Source of the DNA: Nymphaea colorata
Taxonomy: Eukaryota; Streptophyta; Magnoliopsida; Nymphaeales; Nymphaeaceae
DNA length: 64,000 nucleotides
Assembly (NCBI RefSeq): GCF_008831285.2
Contig: NC_045147.1
Span: 19,906,581 to 19,970,580, forward strand
Reading direction: 5' to 3'
Position numbers and translations under genes: made by a program. The notes below the pieces were generated by a model. It had not been told where the DNA came from, made no database searches, and saw nothing but the letters and a program-made list of their open reading frames with translations. Shown in pieces: positions 1 to 18,731 of the stretch. The first letter of the stretch is position 1, and each line of letters begins with the position of its first letter.

Positions 1-413
1 ATTGCAAGATAAATATATGTTACATTTATATCTCACAATTTAAATCTATAAAATGTGGGCTGCATTTTCTGTCCACTGATTACATGGGAAACTGCACCTG
101 GATTGAGAGAGTTAGTTGCCTCCCTAAGTTCATAAACCCTGTGGCTAGTACCTCCCACTCCAGGAAGCTATACATGCTAGTCTTGGCCAAAGGTTGACAC
201 GTGTAGAGTTTGAACAAGGCTGTCCACATAACAATCAAATCCCAACTCAGCTGTGAAAATCCCCTTAGGGTTTTGACCTACCACACTTATTTTTGCATGT
301 ATTTTGTCTATTTTATGTAGCACAAACCAAAACAATGCTGCATCAATTTCAGAAAAGTTGAAACTGCAACCACTTTCAGAAGATCCATCAAAATCAGGCT
401 AAGTGAAGCATAC

Positions 414-7019
<6,606 letters not shown>

Positions 7020-7137
7020 CCTTCTCTCTCTCCCAAGGCTAGGGTTTTTCGCTCTCCGTATCACTCTCTCGCGCGCCCGCAGGGGGAGGGGAAAGGCAAA
7101 CGGCGCCCTTTTCTCAACCCTCTGAAGTCTGAGTGTG

Positions 7138-7159
7138 TATATATATATATATATATATA
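7138..7159. repeat. (TA)11 tract, possible PRMT4 core promoter
   Basis: TA tract 119-140 bp upstream of the PRMT4 start codon, followed (in the direction of transcription) by CT-rich leader-like sequence. It could supply the TATA element, but a plain microsatellite is equally possible. Confidence 0.45.
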
Positions 7160-8490
7160 CACACTCTCGCTCTCCGCCACTCCCTCTCGGCTCTCCCTCC
7201 CCACTCTTCCCCTTCTGAACTCTAGTTTTACTTTTGCGGCTGCAAGTGGATCAGATTCTATTTTGCTTGGATCCTGGCTGGCCTCTACCCGACCCACCCG
7301 GGATGCAACGGCTTTATCCGAATTCGAACAGCTTGGATGTTCATGTAGTTAGGGATGACAACGATTTGGATAAGAATTCAATATTCGATTGGAATCCAAA
7401 CCGAAAATTATCAGATTGAAAGACTATTTAAATCAGATAATTAACCGAATTCGAATTGGGTATTGGATTATCCTTAAGTAGTGTTCAAAGCAAAAGCTAC
7501 ATAACATTTATATGTGTTTTCCTCCTACCAAAAGCAACAGCACGATCCAAGCAAAATAGAATCTTATACAAACTTTCCTAAATCATATGGGATCCAGTTA
7601 ATAATGGAACTCCACATATCCAACCCGAAGAATAGGACTATAAAACGAGTCGGGTCCTTGATCCGAAATACGCATGTTATTGAATTGGGCGGTCATGCGA
7701 GCATTAATGGATCGAATATGTGCCGCTACCGTTTTCTAACTTCATCTAGATTTGTTCTGGACAAAAAGAGGCTACCTGTCAATTAATAAATGCCTACTGC
7801 TTTTATATATTAAATCTGCGTCGCGATCGGAAGTAACGATAACGATATTTAATGTTTAAGATCTGGATGTAGTTTTTCCCATCAAGATTCGGATCAGACT
7901 CGCATGATCCACACGCTAGCGACGTATACAAAATTGGAATGAGTTTGTAACTTATACATGCATTTTATGCTCAAATAACATGATAATTTTGAACCATATT
8001 GACCAAAAGAATATTATTTTTATTGATTTAATGTTGCAACGTAAAAAGTAAATTAACTTTTTAAACCGGTCCATTGTCCGAAGTTTGTTTATTTACGCAG
8101 TTATCTGATTATTTTTACAAGTAGGTGGGATTAGGCAAACCCCTACCAGTTTCTGGGAATGAAGTTCTAACACACATTAAATTTTTCATTTCGCGTGCTG
8201 AACTCTTGACTTCTTTAAATTTGGAGATCTTAAGTTCAAATCTCTAGGAGGATGTGGACAGAGATCTTATTAGCAGGTTAAACAGACTTTGAAAATGGTG
8301 CAATAAGGAAAAGTCGTTTTGCCATTTGAGATAGTTAATTGCTTCAACCTGCCCTCTTTATGAGTGCAGCCAAATTGGACATCAGTGAGCAATTGGCCAT
8401 TAGGGGAGGGAGCAGGAAGCATTTATTTGGTTTAACACTGGGTCCAGTATACAAGTCTCTTAAAAGTTTTTTGTTTTTAAATGGAAATCA

Positions 8491-8518
8491 TATATATATA
8501 TATGTGTGTGTGTGTGTG
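8491..8518. repeat. Compound (TA)n(TG)n microsatellite
   Basis: TA repeats run directly into about eight TG repeats. Confidence 0.9.
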
Positions 8519-9350
8519 CACCAAATTTAAGTATTTTTAAACAATTGCTTCTCCAATCAATTTTTCACTGACTGAGTTGAGTCTGATATGCACACCCAAG
8601 AAGTGGTCAACTAATATGTACAATAGGAAGAGCTTGATATGTAGGTCCCGTACAGCCTGTATCATTGCCTTCTAAAATGAAATAAAAATTTATATCTTTT
8701 GTTACAGGCATATGTGCCAACTATATATATAGAGGCACTAGCATTGCACCTTAGATAGGCATTCAATTCAAGTGGTGCATGCAGCGTATCAGAGTCACAA
8801 TGCGATTTGGATATGAAACAACGATTTTTCAAGTCTTAAATCTTTAGCTCGTTATGGTGTCTGGTTTAAAATATACAAAGGCACCCATACTTATTCATGT
8901 TGCATAGTTTAAGAGTTGTTATCCTCTAAAGGTTTTATTAATAAAAAGTTTATCATCCACGATAAGTTTTATTAAGTCGAAGCGCAAGTTCATCTTGCAA
9001 ACCTACCAACTACATGCAATGTCTCTGACTTTTTGTGCAGTTATCAATGCTTATCCCCTCATACTCCATATATCCATGTTACATGTAAGGCCACATTCTT
9101 GCAACCTTTTCTTATGCTTAAAAAAGAAATTAAGAAAGATTAGCAGCCCGTTCTGCTCACATAGAAACCGGGATTCAACAAAAGCTGCAATTGGGGATGT
9201 GCACCATGGTTTCCCGGACACCTTAGGCAAGAGAAATGCTTTTTGTACTTCATATGTTTTCACTCTTAATGTATTTTTAGTTTGACACCAAAAAGATAGA
9301 GAATTAACTTACCCTGGTGCATCTTCATTCTTGTTCATATGTGAATTAAA

Positions 9351-9555
9351 GAGGGCATTTGATTACCCTTGATTTTAAATCCTTAGGATTTGAGTTGCAG
9401 GGATTTAGGATCATACCTTATCCCTTTTAATTTTCAATACGACATTTTTCCTTGGTTTGATGAACTATATGGCTTTTGATGTAGATCTTTTGGTATATCA
9501 AAAGTATGTCACGTCAGATCCATGGATCTTAAATATGAAGTAATCAAACATCCCC
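9351..9555. mobile_element. Tourist-like (PIF/Harbinger) MITE
   Basis: Imperfect terminal inverted repeats GAGGGCATTTGATTAC (9351-9366) and, at 9540-9555, the reverse complement of GGGGATGTTTGATTAC. They are flanked by TAA trinucleotides at 9347-9349 and 9556-9558, the target duplication typical of PIF/Harbinger elements. About 205 bp and non-coding. Internal 'aaatccttaggatttgag' and 'gatccatggatctt' motifs resemble the outer element at 3155-3752. Confidence 0.65.
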
Positions 9556-12048
9556 TAATTGATTTGTTTACTCCAGACTATGATAAATATTCTTGGCAAT
9601 CCCTCTCATTCCCCAATTGATAGGTTGAACTAAAATTTTCCATGCATGACCATACGGTTATCTGGGTTGAAGCCTGATCATGAAGATGATGATGGTTCGG
9701 GCTTTTCCGATTGGATTCCTTCGTAACTCATCGATTTCACCCATGGGAAGTGGAATCAGGTTTGTAGTATTTTCTGGATTCAGATTTGGATATAGAAAAA
9801 TATTGTCTGAATACGATGGTCTTCACCCCAATCCCAAGTAGTAAAAAAGGAAGCGATTTCGTTGTCCACTTCCATGCATGGGCCATGGCTGTACATAATG
9901 TGACCCGATTCGGGCTGAAACTGGTGGGAATTCGATTCTCATCCAGCCTCTAATGCATTTTTCCTCTCCCGGATCGAATCAGTTTGCTGCTCTAGATCCA
10001 ATACCCAAAATACACGAAAGCATGAACAGATTCAATTGATAAATAGCAAGCTTGGCAGGCCGTCAGGATTTGGGGAATATATTCCAATTTGAGATCCGAC
10101 CCGACTTCCAATCAAATCCAAAACATTTCATTTTAAATATTTTATTTTGCTGGCCGCTGATGCTTTGCCTAGTTTACCGAGCAGGTTTCGTGTGTATCTT
10201 CCACCATAATATTCGGCATGTATACTTCAAGAGATCATCTTTTGAAGCAAGAATACGAGCGGCTTCTGATAAAGTTGTCTCGTTAAAAATCATTGCCCTT
10301 TGGCTATACATCAAGGACAATGTATTGCATCTTCGTTATGATTTTATTCCTCGTAACATGTATGCTATTGTTGAATTATTTCAGTTAATATGTCCCACCA
10401 AATGGAAAGACGCAAGAAAAGCATACGCTACCACTAATATATAACAAGTTAGAGAGTGCCACCTTTCTTGCAGTCATAAAATTCCGGTTTATGTTTTGAA
10501 ATTAGATGTATGAAATTAAGCTGCAAAGGCAGAGGCCAAATTGTTTTATTAAAGATTTTGAATACCTTTTCAAAGGAGCCAAAGCGTTTCATTTAAGAAA
10601 ACCATACTTCAAACTCTTGAAAAAACAACTTAGACATTCATATTTGCAATCTAATTTCCACCATCTGGCCTCTTTATAGTCGACTTAATCTCTACCATAT
10701 GATCTCCTTATAATCGACGGTTTAAAGAGAGAGAGAGAACACTCTGGGTAAGAAGAAGCATTTTCTCAAGTCAAGGCTTCTGCAATAAGATGGTGCTCTC
10801 TTTCTTTCATTCAAATTGGTGTGGGATCACTGGTTCACCGGCGCCAGCCAAATGCATAGTCGATCATTAAGACTCAGGAAGAATTGGTCTATCTATAGAA
10901 TTTTAAAGAAAAAAATAGTACTTAAACTGTGTAATTCTCCTAAAGAAGAAGAAATATGAAGCATTCATATAGATGCTGATCGAAGTCAATTAGGAGGCTT
11001 CGTGGATTCGCCGTGCTCATTGTCTTCTCGCCATTTAGTGAGTGGCTGACCAACCAAAATGGAACAATAAGGAGGAAAGGGACGGATAGAGTTTGGTACA
11101 TGATGTTGAAAGGTGATGGAAATGGAAGAAAGTCTGGAATCCAGTGGACCCAGCGTTAGTTCCTGCTCTCACATGTTCTAGTGTTCACCAAGATTCTGAG
11201 AAGGCTCCTTTTCCTAAAGAGCCATCATTAATCAATGTCTCGTTTGCATTTTTCAGCTATGTCTTCTATAAGTTCTTTCCGTATCCACATTCTTCTAAAC
11301 TGGCTAATTCAGTTTCATACTGATTTGTTTGGAAAGGTAGCTTGTCACTGAGATGTGATTCCCTCACTTGAAAATAAAGAAATAAACTCTTCAATCATGT
11401 TTTCTCTTTGGCGAATTATATCAACTTATGAGCTGAACAACTTAGGCCTGCAGATATTTTTATATGTTCCATAAACTCATGTTTATTGAAAAACTAATAA
11501 AAGTAAAGCAGGAAACCCTGCATTTTAAACCCTTATCTAGAATCTCATTTAACATGATCAAGTTTTTGTATATAGATGAGGACACACACACATGCACATG
11601 TCTAAGAGGCATGTGAACGAGTCTTATCTTGTTCCTGTCACCTTTGAAGAGGAATAGTGAAAAAAATGAAGACGTGGACTGGTAGCTCGTATTTTTCGTT
11701 GCTTGCGCATGAGTATGGAAATGAAAAGGCGAGACAAAGTGTCTTTAGAGACATTAACAGACATTCTGAGCAAACACAGCTTAAGAAACATTATTTCTTA
11801 AAAATCCCCAATGTCCATAAATCACTTGGTGATCCGACTCGGAAATCACCAAGTTAGATCGGGATCGTTTATAGTTACTAGGTCATGGGTTAGTTCGCAA
11901 GCGATACACACCATGACTCAGTGCAGAATAAACTAAATTTTACCCATAAAAACTGATTTTGATCCCTTTTTTTCCTTCAATCAATATGAAATAACTTAAC
12001 AAGTGAGGAGGAAGCTGAACTTGTTGGTTCTCTCTCTCTCTCCCCCTC

Positions 12049-12050
<2 letters not shown>

Positions 12051-12113
<63 letters not shown>

Positions 12114-12129
12114 TTATATATATATATAT
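12051..12129. repeat. Compound (CT)n(TA)n microsatellite
   Basis: (CT)11 followed by about 56 bp of TA repeat with two TTTA interruptions. A further CT-rich stretch starts at about 12029. Confidence 0.93.
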
Positions 12130-12371
12130 CCATTGGCGGGAGTCAACATGCTCAACTTAAAAATCAGGACATTTGAGCCGATCTACATAGTTTCATACAC
12201 CATGTTCAAACAAAAAATGAGACAAAGTATCTACAAAACTTTGTCAGAGACACTCAGTGCGTTCAAACTAATACGCCCTAAAATAATATTATTTAAAAAT
12301 CCCAATTGACTTAAACGAAAAATGTTGCTTCTGAACTGTCGTAAAGCCCCCGCCGTGAAAGAAGGTTTGTT

Positions 12372-12475
12372 GAACACCGTATATCTGCACAGATGGACGG
12401 TGTTCGACCGATCGGTAATTCCGATCCACGTAAAAGTGCTTATTGATCACCGTCTATCGGCAAAGATGGACGGTG
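12372..12475. repeat. Twin short hairpins
   Basis: Two inverted repeats of the same design. Hairpin 1 (12372-12405): GAACACCGT, ATCT, loop gcac, AGAT, gg, ACGGTGTTC. Hairpin 2 (12448-12475): CACCGT, ATC, loop ggcaaa, GAT, gg, ACGGTG. Both share the right arm GATGGACGGTG. The function is unknown. Confidence 0.75.
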
Positions 12476-13425
12476 GTAAATAGTACCACGGGAGAGACGT
12501 GCACCCGCGAGCGAATCACGGGACTACCGTGGACCATTCGATGATATCGAGATCTGCTGTCGCTTCACTAAATGCGCTGCCCGGATCACCTTTTCCGTGC
12601 GTCGTACTCCTGTAAATTGCAATATTAAAATACGCGAAGCTTCTTGGTGGAAAATAATTTTTTTTAAAAAAAAGTGCACCAACTTCGTCACATGATATTT
12701 TCCTTTGTTTTTAACGTTACCCGGCTAAACCTTACCCAGCTATGAATAAAAAGGAAAAAAAAAAAAATCTAGAAAGGGGTCCGATTAAAATACGACTAAA
12801 GCACCTTGATTTTCTAGGTAAAGGATACAATCATGTAAGAAATCTAACATTAGCAAATTAGTGCTTTTAGAACTGATCTCAATGCAAAGGAAATCTTATA
12901 CTTTATTCGAGTGCATCTTAGAAATATTTTAAAGAAAGTTGCTTTTATACAGATAAGTTTCACAGTAAAAGTAGTTGCTCTTTTCACTTTTAAACAAAAT
13001 TTTGATTTCAGATAAAGAGAGACGAGCAAGAGTTCCGAATAGCGATTTAGGAAGTATGAAAGATGTAAAACTAATGAGGCAAGAGTTCCTGCTGCCCTGT
13101 AATTTAGCAGCAAATACATATGGATGGGGGAGACGACAAGCTCCCCAAGTGAGAAAAGGGCGAGGGAATAAAAATGGCCGCCTTGCCGTGTCCTTCACGG
13201 GACGTCTCCGGGGTCCAAGAAGTCAAACACAGATCCGACTACGAAGCTCACGAAATGGGCACCCCTTTCTTGTTACAGAAGTCACGACGAGGACCCCGGA
13301 ATGAATCCCGACGCGACTTTTACTCGTTTTCTCTTGGACGTTTCCGCAAACACAATCGCTCTTAAAGAAGCCCAGCCACTCACCGCTCGCAGGCCGGAGC
13401 TTCAGCATTAGCTCGCCTCCCCATC

Positions 13426-14244
13426 ATGGCGACCTCAGCCTCAGGCCTCCACGAACCCGACGCTGCCGACTATGGCTACACCAGCAAGATGATGCTCGCA
13501 GCAGTGGTGTGCCTCTTCACCGTCATCTTCCTGCTCATCTTTTTGCATCTCTACGCGAAGTGGCTCGTGAGGAGGAGGAGGAGAAGAGAGCGCGATATTC
13601 TTGCACTCTGGCACACGCTGGGTCCGCCGGACGTCGTCCATGGCGCCTTCGCCGGTACCAACATGGCCAAAGCTGGTCTGGATTCCGCAGTCCTGGATTT
13701 GATTCCCGTGTTCTCGTACAAATCCGACGACCACCAAGAAGGGTTGGAGTGTGCGGTTTGTCTCAGTCCGTTTGAGGACGAAGAGAAAGGAAGGGAGCTG
13801 CCACCATGTCGGCACTGTTTCCACGTCCAGTGCATCGATTCTTGGCTGCATTTGCACTCCAACTGCCCGGTCTGCAGAGCCATTGTCGATGTTGCTGATG
13901 AGGTGAAGATTGGACTAGAGTCGCAGATTGGCTCCGGGAATGTCGGGGAGGAGGAAGCGCGGACGGCGGAGACCGAGGCCGGCGCGGGGTCGAGAAGCGG
14001 CGAAGCAGGGGAAGTGCGGGCGGAGGTGGGTGAGTCCGGCGAGGTTTCAGGTCTCGCCGGACCGTCGGAAGTAAGGGTGGATATTGAAACCGGTTCGCGG
14101 CCGGAAGAGGGGTCCTCTGTGGTGCAGGCTGGCACCGGTTGCTCATTTGGGTCGTTGAAGAGGATGCTTAGTAAGAACAGAGTGGAGAAGAAGGTCTTGA
14201 GTTCGAATCGAGCCAGTTGTGTGGAAGAAGTAGAGAAGGTTTGA
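13426..14244 (+). CDS. ATL-family RING-H2 finger protein (E3 ubiquitin ligase)
   Basis: Single-exon gene, 272 residues, typical of the intronless ATL family: membrane-anchored RING-H2 E3 ligases that recruit an E2 enzyme and ubiquitinate targets, often in defence or hormone responses. Residues ~22-44 form one transmembrane helix, followed by a basic stretch (RRRRRR, 49-54). The GLD box is AGLDSAVLDLIPVF at ~83-96. The RING-H2 spans 109-150 with spacing C-x2-C-x15-C-x-H-x2-H-x2-C-x10-C-x2-C, including LPPC and CIDSW. After the RING there is an acidic Glu/Gly-rich tail to ~235 and a basic end. The start is the first ATG of the frame. It converges with the smaller ATL gene at 21955-21434, a probable paralogue. 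Substrate and physiological role cannot be read from sequence. Confidence 0.95.
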   Translation: MATSASGLHEPDAADYGYTSKMMLAAVVCLFTVIFLLIFLHLYAKWLVRRRRRRERDILALWHTLGPPDVVHGAFAGTNMAKAGLDSAVLDLIPVFSYKSDDHQEGLECAVCLSPFEDEEKGRELPPCRHCFHVQCIDSWLHLHSNCPVCRAIVDVADEVKIGLESQIGSGNVGEEEARTAETEAGAGSRSGEAGEVRAEVGESGEVSGLAGPSEVRVDIETGSRPEEGSSVVQAGTGCSFGSLKRMLSKNRVEKKVLSSNRASCVEEVEKV

Positions 14245-14654
14245 ATTGGGCAGGGTATGATTATTTTCTCCTCTGTATAGAAGTTTTCATACAAACATGA
14301 GATTATGGTTCTTTCTTTGTACATGCGAAATTTTATCAAGGAATATTTAAAAATTGGCTTGATTCAAGATAAACCACACCTCTTCTTCTTCTTTCTATGG
14401 ATTGTTGTGGCGAGCGACAAAGTTTGAGAAATGAGCGTCGTATTTTCAGGATTTGGCAGCCCAGATCCCGGGGCATGCCGAAGTTCATTATTCGGGCAGT
14501 GGCCTAACAGGATTCTTGCAATTATTTAATTGTTTGACATATCGACGTGCTGCATGCGGGACAGCAGCAACCTCTTCCCTTTCTTCGAACCTGCCTCCAG
14601 GCTAAACTCATGAGGATCCAAGGACCATTGGCCTCGACGAAGGGCAGCTAGGGG
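14245..14654. other. 3' flank of ATL gene 1
   Basis: Contains the likely 3' UTR (AT-rich from 14260). No gene or clear repeat seen. Confidence 0.5.
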
Positions 14655-16071
14655 CTAAGCCTGGCTCGTGTTCTTACCCCTCTTTCCGCCAGACTAGTTC
14701 TCAAACACTGGACGGGTCCCTGTTTCACTTTCTCCCTCATTATTGCGAAAGCGTTGGAGGAGACTTCTGCCATGGACTTCTCTATTCCATGACCTCATTA
14801 ATGCACCAAACACATCAGGGGGAGCAGGTCTTACTTCCACTTGGTGGGCCTAATTTTCAGCACGACTAACCATAACAAGAGATGCATAGATTAAGACAGT
14901 ACTGGAGCCTAAAAGATTTTAGTGAGATGAGCATTAATATAATTTTTTTATTGAACGAACATCAATATATAAATATGTAAATTTATTATTAAGTTTTTAA
15001 AAAACTAAAGTGGAGGGGAGATGTGCCCCATTGTCCGATGAGAGTATACTATCAACTCTAAAGAGGAGCGAGCACTCCAAGGAAGCATATGGCCAAACTC
15101 GAAGAAGTGAGCAACTAAAGAAGCTGGTGAAAATGGGCACTGACTTTAATAATGGACCTTGAAGGAGCTATGTCAGCCCACTTTCAGTACACCACGGTCC
15201 ACAAAGAACATTGCATAAGCCCTTTTATCTTTTTAAGATCCCACCTGATCGCCATTGACTGGATTGGTCTGCCGGAAAATCAGCACCGCTGCCTGAATCA
15301 GGTCGGCGATGCATTAATGCGCATCCTCCTTTTCTCAAATAAACAATCTGTGAAAAAAAAAATGGGAACTCAGCAGGCGGGCCGGAGAGTGCAAAGCACT
15401 CTGCTCTCAAGGCGCATGTTGCGTTTAATTAGAAGGTCCGATTCTGGTAGACCGGCGAGCAGAAGTTCAGGAAGGGAAGGATTTCCTTATTCCTTATCCC
15501 TCAAGACTCCCCACTTCCCACCCACTTTGAGATTCATAATGTTACATGCATACATTATTTTAATCATCGGTAACTTTTTTTTGTTGTCCATAGTTTGGTG
15601 AAGGTCGGTGCTCACGCCAATGAAATCTATCTGTGCATATAAATTATGGGCCGCGACACTCGAGAAAAAAAGAAAAGGTGGCTGCAGAAATTTTTAAAAA
15701 CTTATTTAAAAAAAAAAGCATGATTTAAGTTTATAGGAAAATTGACTATGATGAATTTATCGGCGCAATACAAAATTTGCTTGGATCGATGCATAACAAG
15801 TGTTTCTGAATGAGGGGGGACTTTGGAGTATGGGGATGGGCGAGGAGGGGCAACCCTGAAGTTTAGGAGGCATGTGCTCAATGTACTGATACTGATCTCA
15901 CTAATCGTGCTTATTATTATGAAATGTTTGTGGCACAGGCGTCCGCATTTGGTTAAATACTTTAATGTATCAATACAGACTTTTTGAATGGGTACGATCC
16001 TTCACAGTAGTCATCGTCTTCCATGATCACCTTTAAATATTTAAACCAAAAAATTCAACCTATATCAAAAC

Positions 16072-16074
<3 letters not shown>
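14655..16074 (+). repeat. Segmental duplication, copy A
   Basis: About 1.4 kb that recurs just downstream as copy B (16236-17654 plus 18732-18830). Shared anchors include CTAAGCCTGGCTCGTGTTCT (14655/16236), 'cactttctccctc.ttattgcgaaagcgttgga', 'aaatcagcaccgctgcctgaatca', 'gaaggtccgattctggtagacc', 'actttggagtatggggatgg' and 'gatcacctttaaatattt'. Similarity is high but broken by indels. Open frames in the two copies do not stay aligned, so I see no conserved protein. Confidence 0.85.

Positions 16075-16075
<1 letters not shown>

Positions 16076-16135
<60 letters not shown>
16076..16135. repeat. Compound (TA)n(GA)n microsatellite
   Basis: TA repeats to 16100, then about 17 GA repeats. It sits between the two duplicated copies. 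Confidence 0.95.
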
Positions 16136-16138
<3 letters not shown>

Positions 16139-16235
16139 TTCCTCAAACTATTGAGCAAAGAAAGATGCAAAGTAAAATATTGATTCTTGATGGCTAGTTT
16201 TGATACTTTGGCAGTAGGAATCGTCGGCTTGATAT

Positions 16236-17654
16236 CTAAGCCTGGCTCGTGTTCTTACCCCCTCTCTCTCTCTCTGTGCCAGACCAGTTCTCAAACAATG
16301 GAAGCGTTACTGTACCATCATTTAGTAGCACCACCATGCGCCGGCACAATTGGTTTCACTTTCTCCCTCTTTATTGCGAAAGCGTTGGAGAAGACTTCTC
16401 CGACACGGCACACACTTCTCTTGTCCATGACCTCATTAGCGTCCCGAACACATCAGGTGGAGCAAGTCTTGCTTCGACTTGGTGGGCCTGATCGCCAACA
16501 CACGACTAAACTTAATAAGAGATACATAAATTAAGACGGTACTGAAGCCTAAAAGATTTCAGTGAGAGGAGCATTAAAATAAATTTTTTTAATGGAAAGA
16601 ACATCAATATGTAAATTCATGATCAGTTTTTAAAAAAATTAAAGGGGAGAGAGAGGGGAAGATAAGTACTTTGGTGTCTCTGTATGTCAACCCTGAATAG
16701 GAGCGCATATGGCCAAACTTGAAGAAGTGAGCGACCAAGGAAGCTGGTGAAAGTGGGCACTGACTCTAATAATGGAACCTGTCTACTTGGAGGAGCAGTG
16801 TCAGCGCCCACGTCCGGCACACCACAAAGTGACATGGGCAGAAGCTCTTTTATCTTTAAGGTCCCACCTCTCGCCTCCCACCAGCCCCCCATTGACTCGA
16901 TTGCTCCGCCGGAAAATCAGCATCGCTGCCTGAATCATGTCGGCAATGCATTAATGCGCATCCCCCCTTTTTCGAATAAACAATCTGTGCAAAAAAAAAT
17001 TGGCAACTTAACAGGCGGGCCGGAGAGTGCAAAGCTCTCGGCTCTCAAGGCGCGTTGTTGCTTTTGATTAGAAGGTCCGATTCTGGTAGACCAACCAGCA
17101 GAAGTTCAGGGAGAGAAGGATTTCCTTATTCCTCATCCCTCAATTCTCCCCGATTCCCACCCACTTTGAGACTTATATTGTTACATGCATAGCATATATT
17201 ACTTTAACCTGTAACTTATTTTGTTTTAAGTAGTTTGGTGAACGTCGGTGCTCAGGCCAACGAAATCCGATCTGTGCATACAGATCGTCGGCCGAGACCT
17301 ACAAAAAAGAGAGAAAAAAAAAAAGTGGTAGCTGCAGACATTTTTTTAAGATTAAGAAGGTCATTCAAAAAAAAAAAAAGTATGATGATAGGAAAATTGA
17401 CGATCATGAATTTATCGGCGCAATGCAAAAATTGCTTGGATCGATGGATACAAGTATTTCAGAAGGAGGTCTAACTTTGGAGTATGGGGATGGAGTGTAG
17501 GGTTTCTTTTCTGAAGTTTAGGAGGGATGTGATCAATGTACTAATCATATCTCACTAATTGTGCTTATTATGAAATGTTGATGGCACAGGCGTTCCCATT
17601 TGGCTAGTAGTTTCTTGGAAAACAATATTTTAATGTATCAACACAGACTTTTTT
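16236..17654 (+). repeat. Segmental duplication, copy B (first part)
   Basis: Same order of anchors as copy A. Ends at 'aatgtatcaacacagacttttt', where copy A reads straight on into 'gaatgggtacgatcc'; in copy B that continuation is found only at 18732. Confidence 0.85.
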
Positions 17655-17780
17655 ATTTGACAAACTGTGAGTGTAAGGCGACAAATTGATGCCGTTCTGT
17701 CTCGTCATGTTTCTCCAAATAGATGCTCTCCCTTTCTAGTTGACCGTGGAACACGCCAGTTCTCACTTGCTATCGCGAGT

Positions 17781-17854
17781 CTAGTTGATCTATAGTCGGA
17801 ACACCCTAGTTGATCTATAGTCGGAACACTCTAGTTGATCTACAGCCGAACACT
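17781..17854. repeat. Three 25-bp tandem repeats
   Basis: Units start at 17781, 17806 and 17831; core CTAGTTGATCTATAGTCGGA. The third is one base shorter with two substitutions. Confidence 0.9.
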
Positions 17855-18386
17855 CTTAATATATTATAATCCCTCACAAAAGACGGTGGCCTGAGCTGTT
17901 TTCCTTGAACAACATCAGTTTTTTAAATATTGAATTAGATTTTTTTCTATCAATTTTGTACAAAGAAAAAAAGAGAAACAGAAAAAGAAAAGGGAGAAAT
18001 AGGTTTTGGTGGGAGGAAGGGTTCTCTCTTTATATCTTTGTTTCTTTCTCTGTGCATGCGTGTATATGTACAAAGGTCACACATTTATAAAAAAACAAAA
18101 AAAAAAGGGAAAGAAAAGAGGTTTGTTGAATTGGGTTTGTTTGAGTTTTTTTTCTAAGGGAGGTTAGGGTTGGAGGGTCTAGGTAAAATAGCAAACTTGG
18201 TTATATGTACAAACCTGTACATATTTTTACTGTGCACGTTCTTGTGCATGTTATGCATTCATAAAAGTTAGTAACTAAGACCCAATACAAGTGTCAGGAG
18301 TACAATTGGCGTATGCTATACAAGGATGTGCACCATGCACAACATACTCGTAACTCCCTCTCAGGACAGGGGAGGGGGGGAGGGTC

Positions 18387-18603
18387 TCTCTCTTTTTATA
18401 TGTGTATATTATATGTGCATATGTACTTAGGCACATTCATATAGTATGAGAGTTATTCTCTCTTTTTATATGTGTATATTATATGTGTATATGTACTTAG
18501 GCACATTCATACAGTATGAGAGTTATTCTCTCTTTTTATATGTGTATATTTTATGTGTATATGTACTTAGGCACATTCATATAGTATATAGTTTGAGAGT
18601 TAT
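18387..18603. repeat. Three 70-bp tandem repeats
   Basis: Units contain TCTTTTTATATGTGTATATT then ATATGTACTTAGGCACATTC and a 'agtatgagagttat' end. Anchors lie at 18391, 18461 and 18531, an exact 70-bp period; the third unit has a small insertion. Confidence 0.93.
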
Positions 18604-18731
18604 GCACCGGGTGACGAGGAATGTGAAAGGAGCCTGAAAAGCCTTCCCTCCAAATAATGGCTTTGCCATGGAACTGGTGGTGGAGATGAGGGTACCAGAT
18701 ATCTCCCCCTTTTACGAGAGGAATGGATTCA

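Larger units (their letters stand above)
7160..13425. other. Spacer between PRMT4 and ATL gene 1
   Basis: No convincing gene. The part near 7340-7450 is AT-rich with repeated 'attcgattggaatcc' style motifs, which look like decayed transposon sequence. An open frame of 130 codons at 10052-10444 is unrecognised and I do not call it a gene. Repeats and one MITE are listed separately. The last ~300 bp before 13426 should hold the ATL promoter, but no clear TATA box was found. Confidence 0.6.
17655..18731. mobile_element. ~1.08 kb insertion splitting copy B
   Basis: Sequence absent from copy A at the equivalent point (~15985). It carries two tandem arrays (25-bp and 70-bp units), a poly-purine stretch and no recognisable protein. 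It could be a solo LTR or other non-coding transposon, but I could not define terminal repeats or a target-site duplication, so its class is open. Confidence 0.55.

Noticed and set aside
1-413. Further PRMT4 exon at the left edge
   Set aside because: Searched for the expected LLVNERMLESY coding sequence on the minus strand; it is not present, so this stretch is taken as intron 7.
13551-14339. 262-codon minus frame
   Set aside because: Antisense to the ATL gene in a GC-rich coding region; no motifs, whereas the plus strand has a complete RING-H2 protein.
15152-15601. 149-codon frame in duplication copy A
   Set aside because: Only part of it (around PENQHRCLNQVGDALMR) aligns with copy B, where the frame and stops differ; not a conserved protein.
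17781-18603. CRISPR-like arrays
   Set aside because: The units are contiguous tandem repeats with no unique spacers, in a plant nuclear context.
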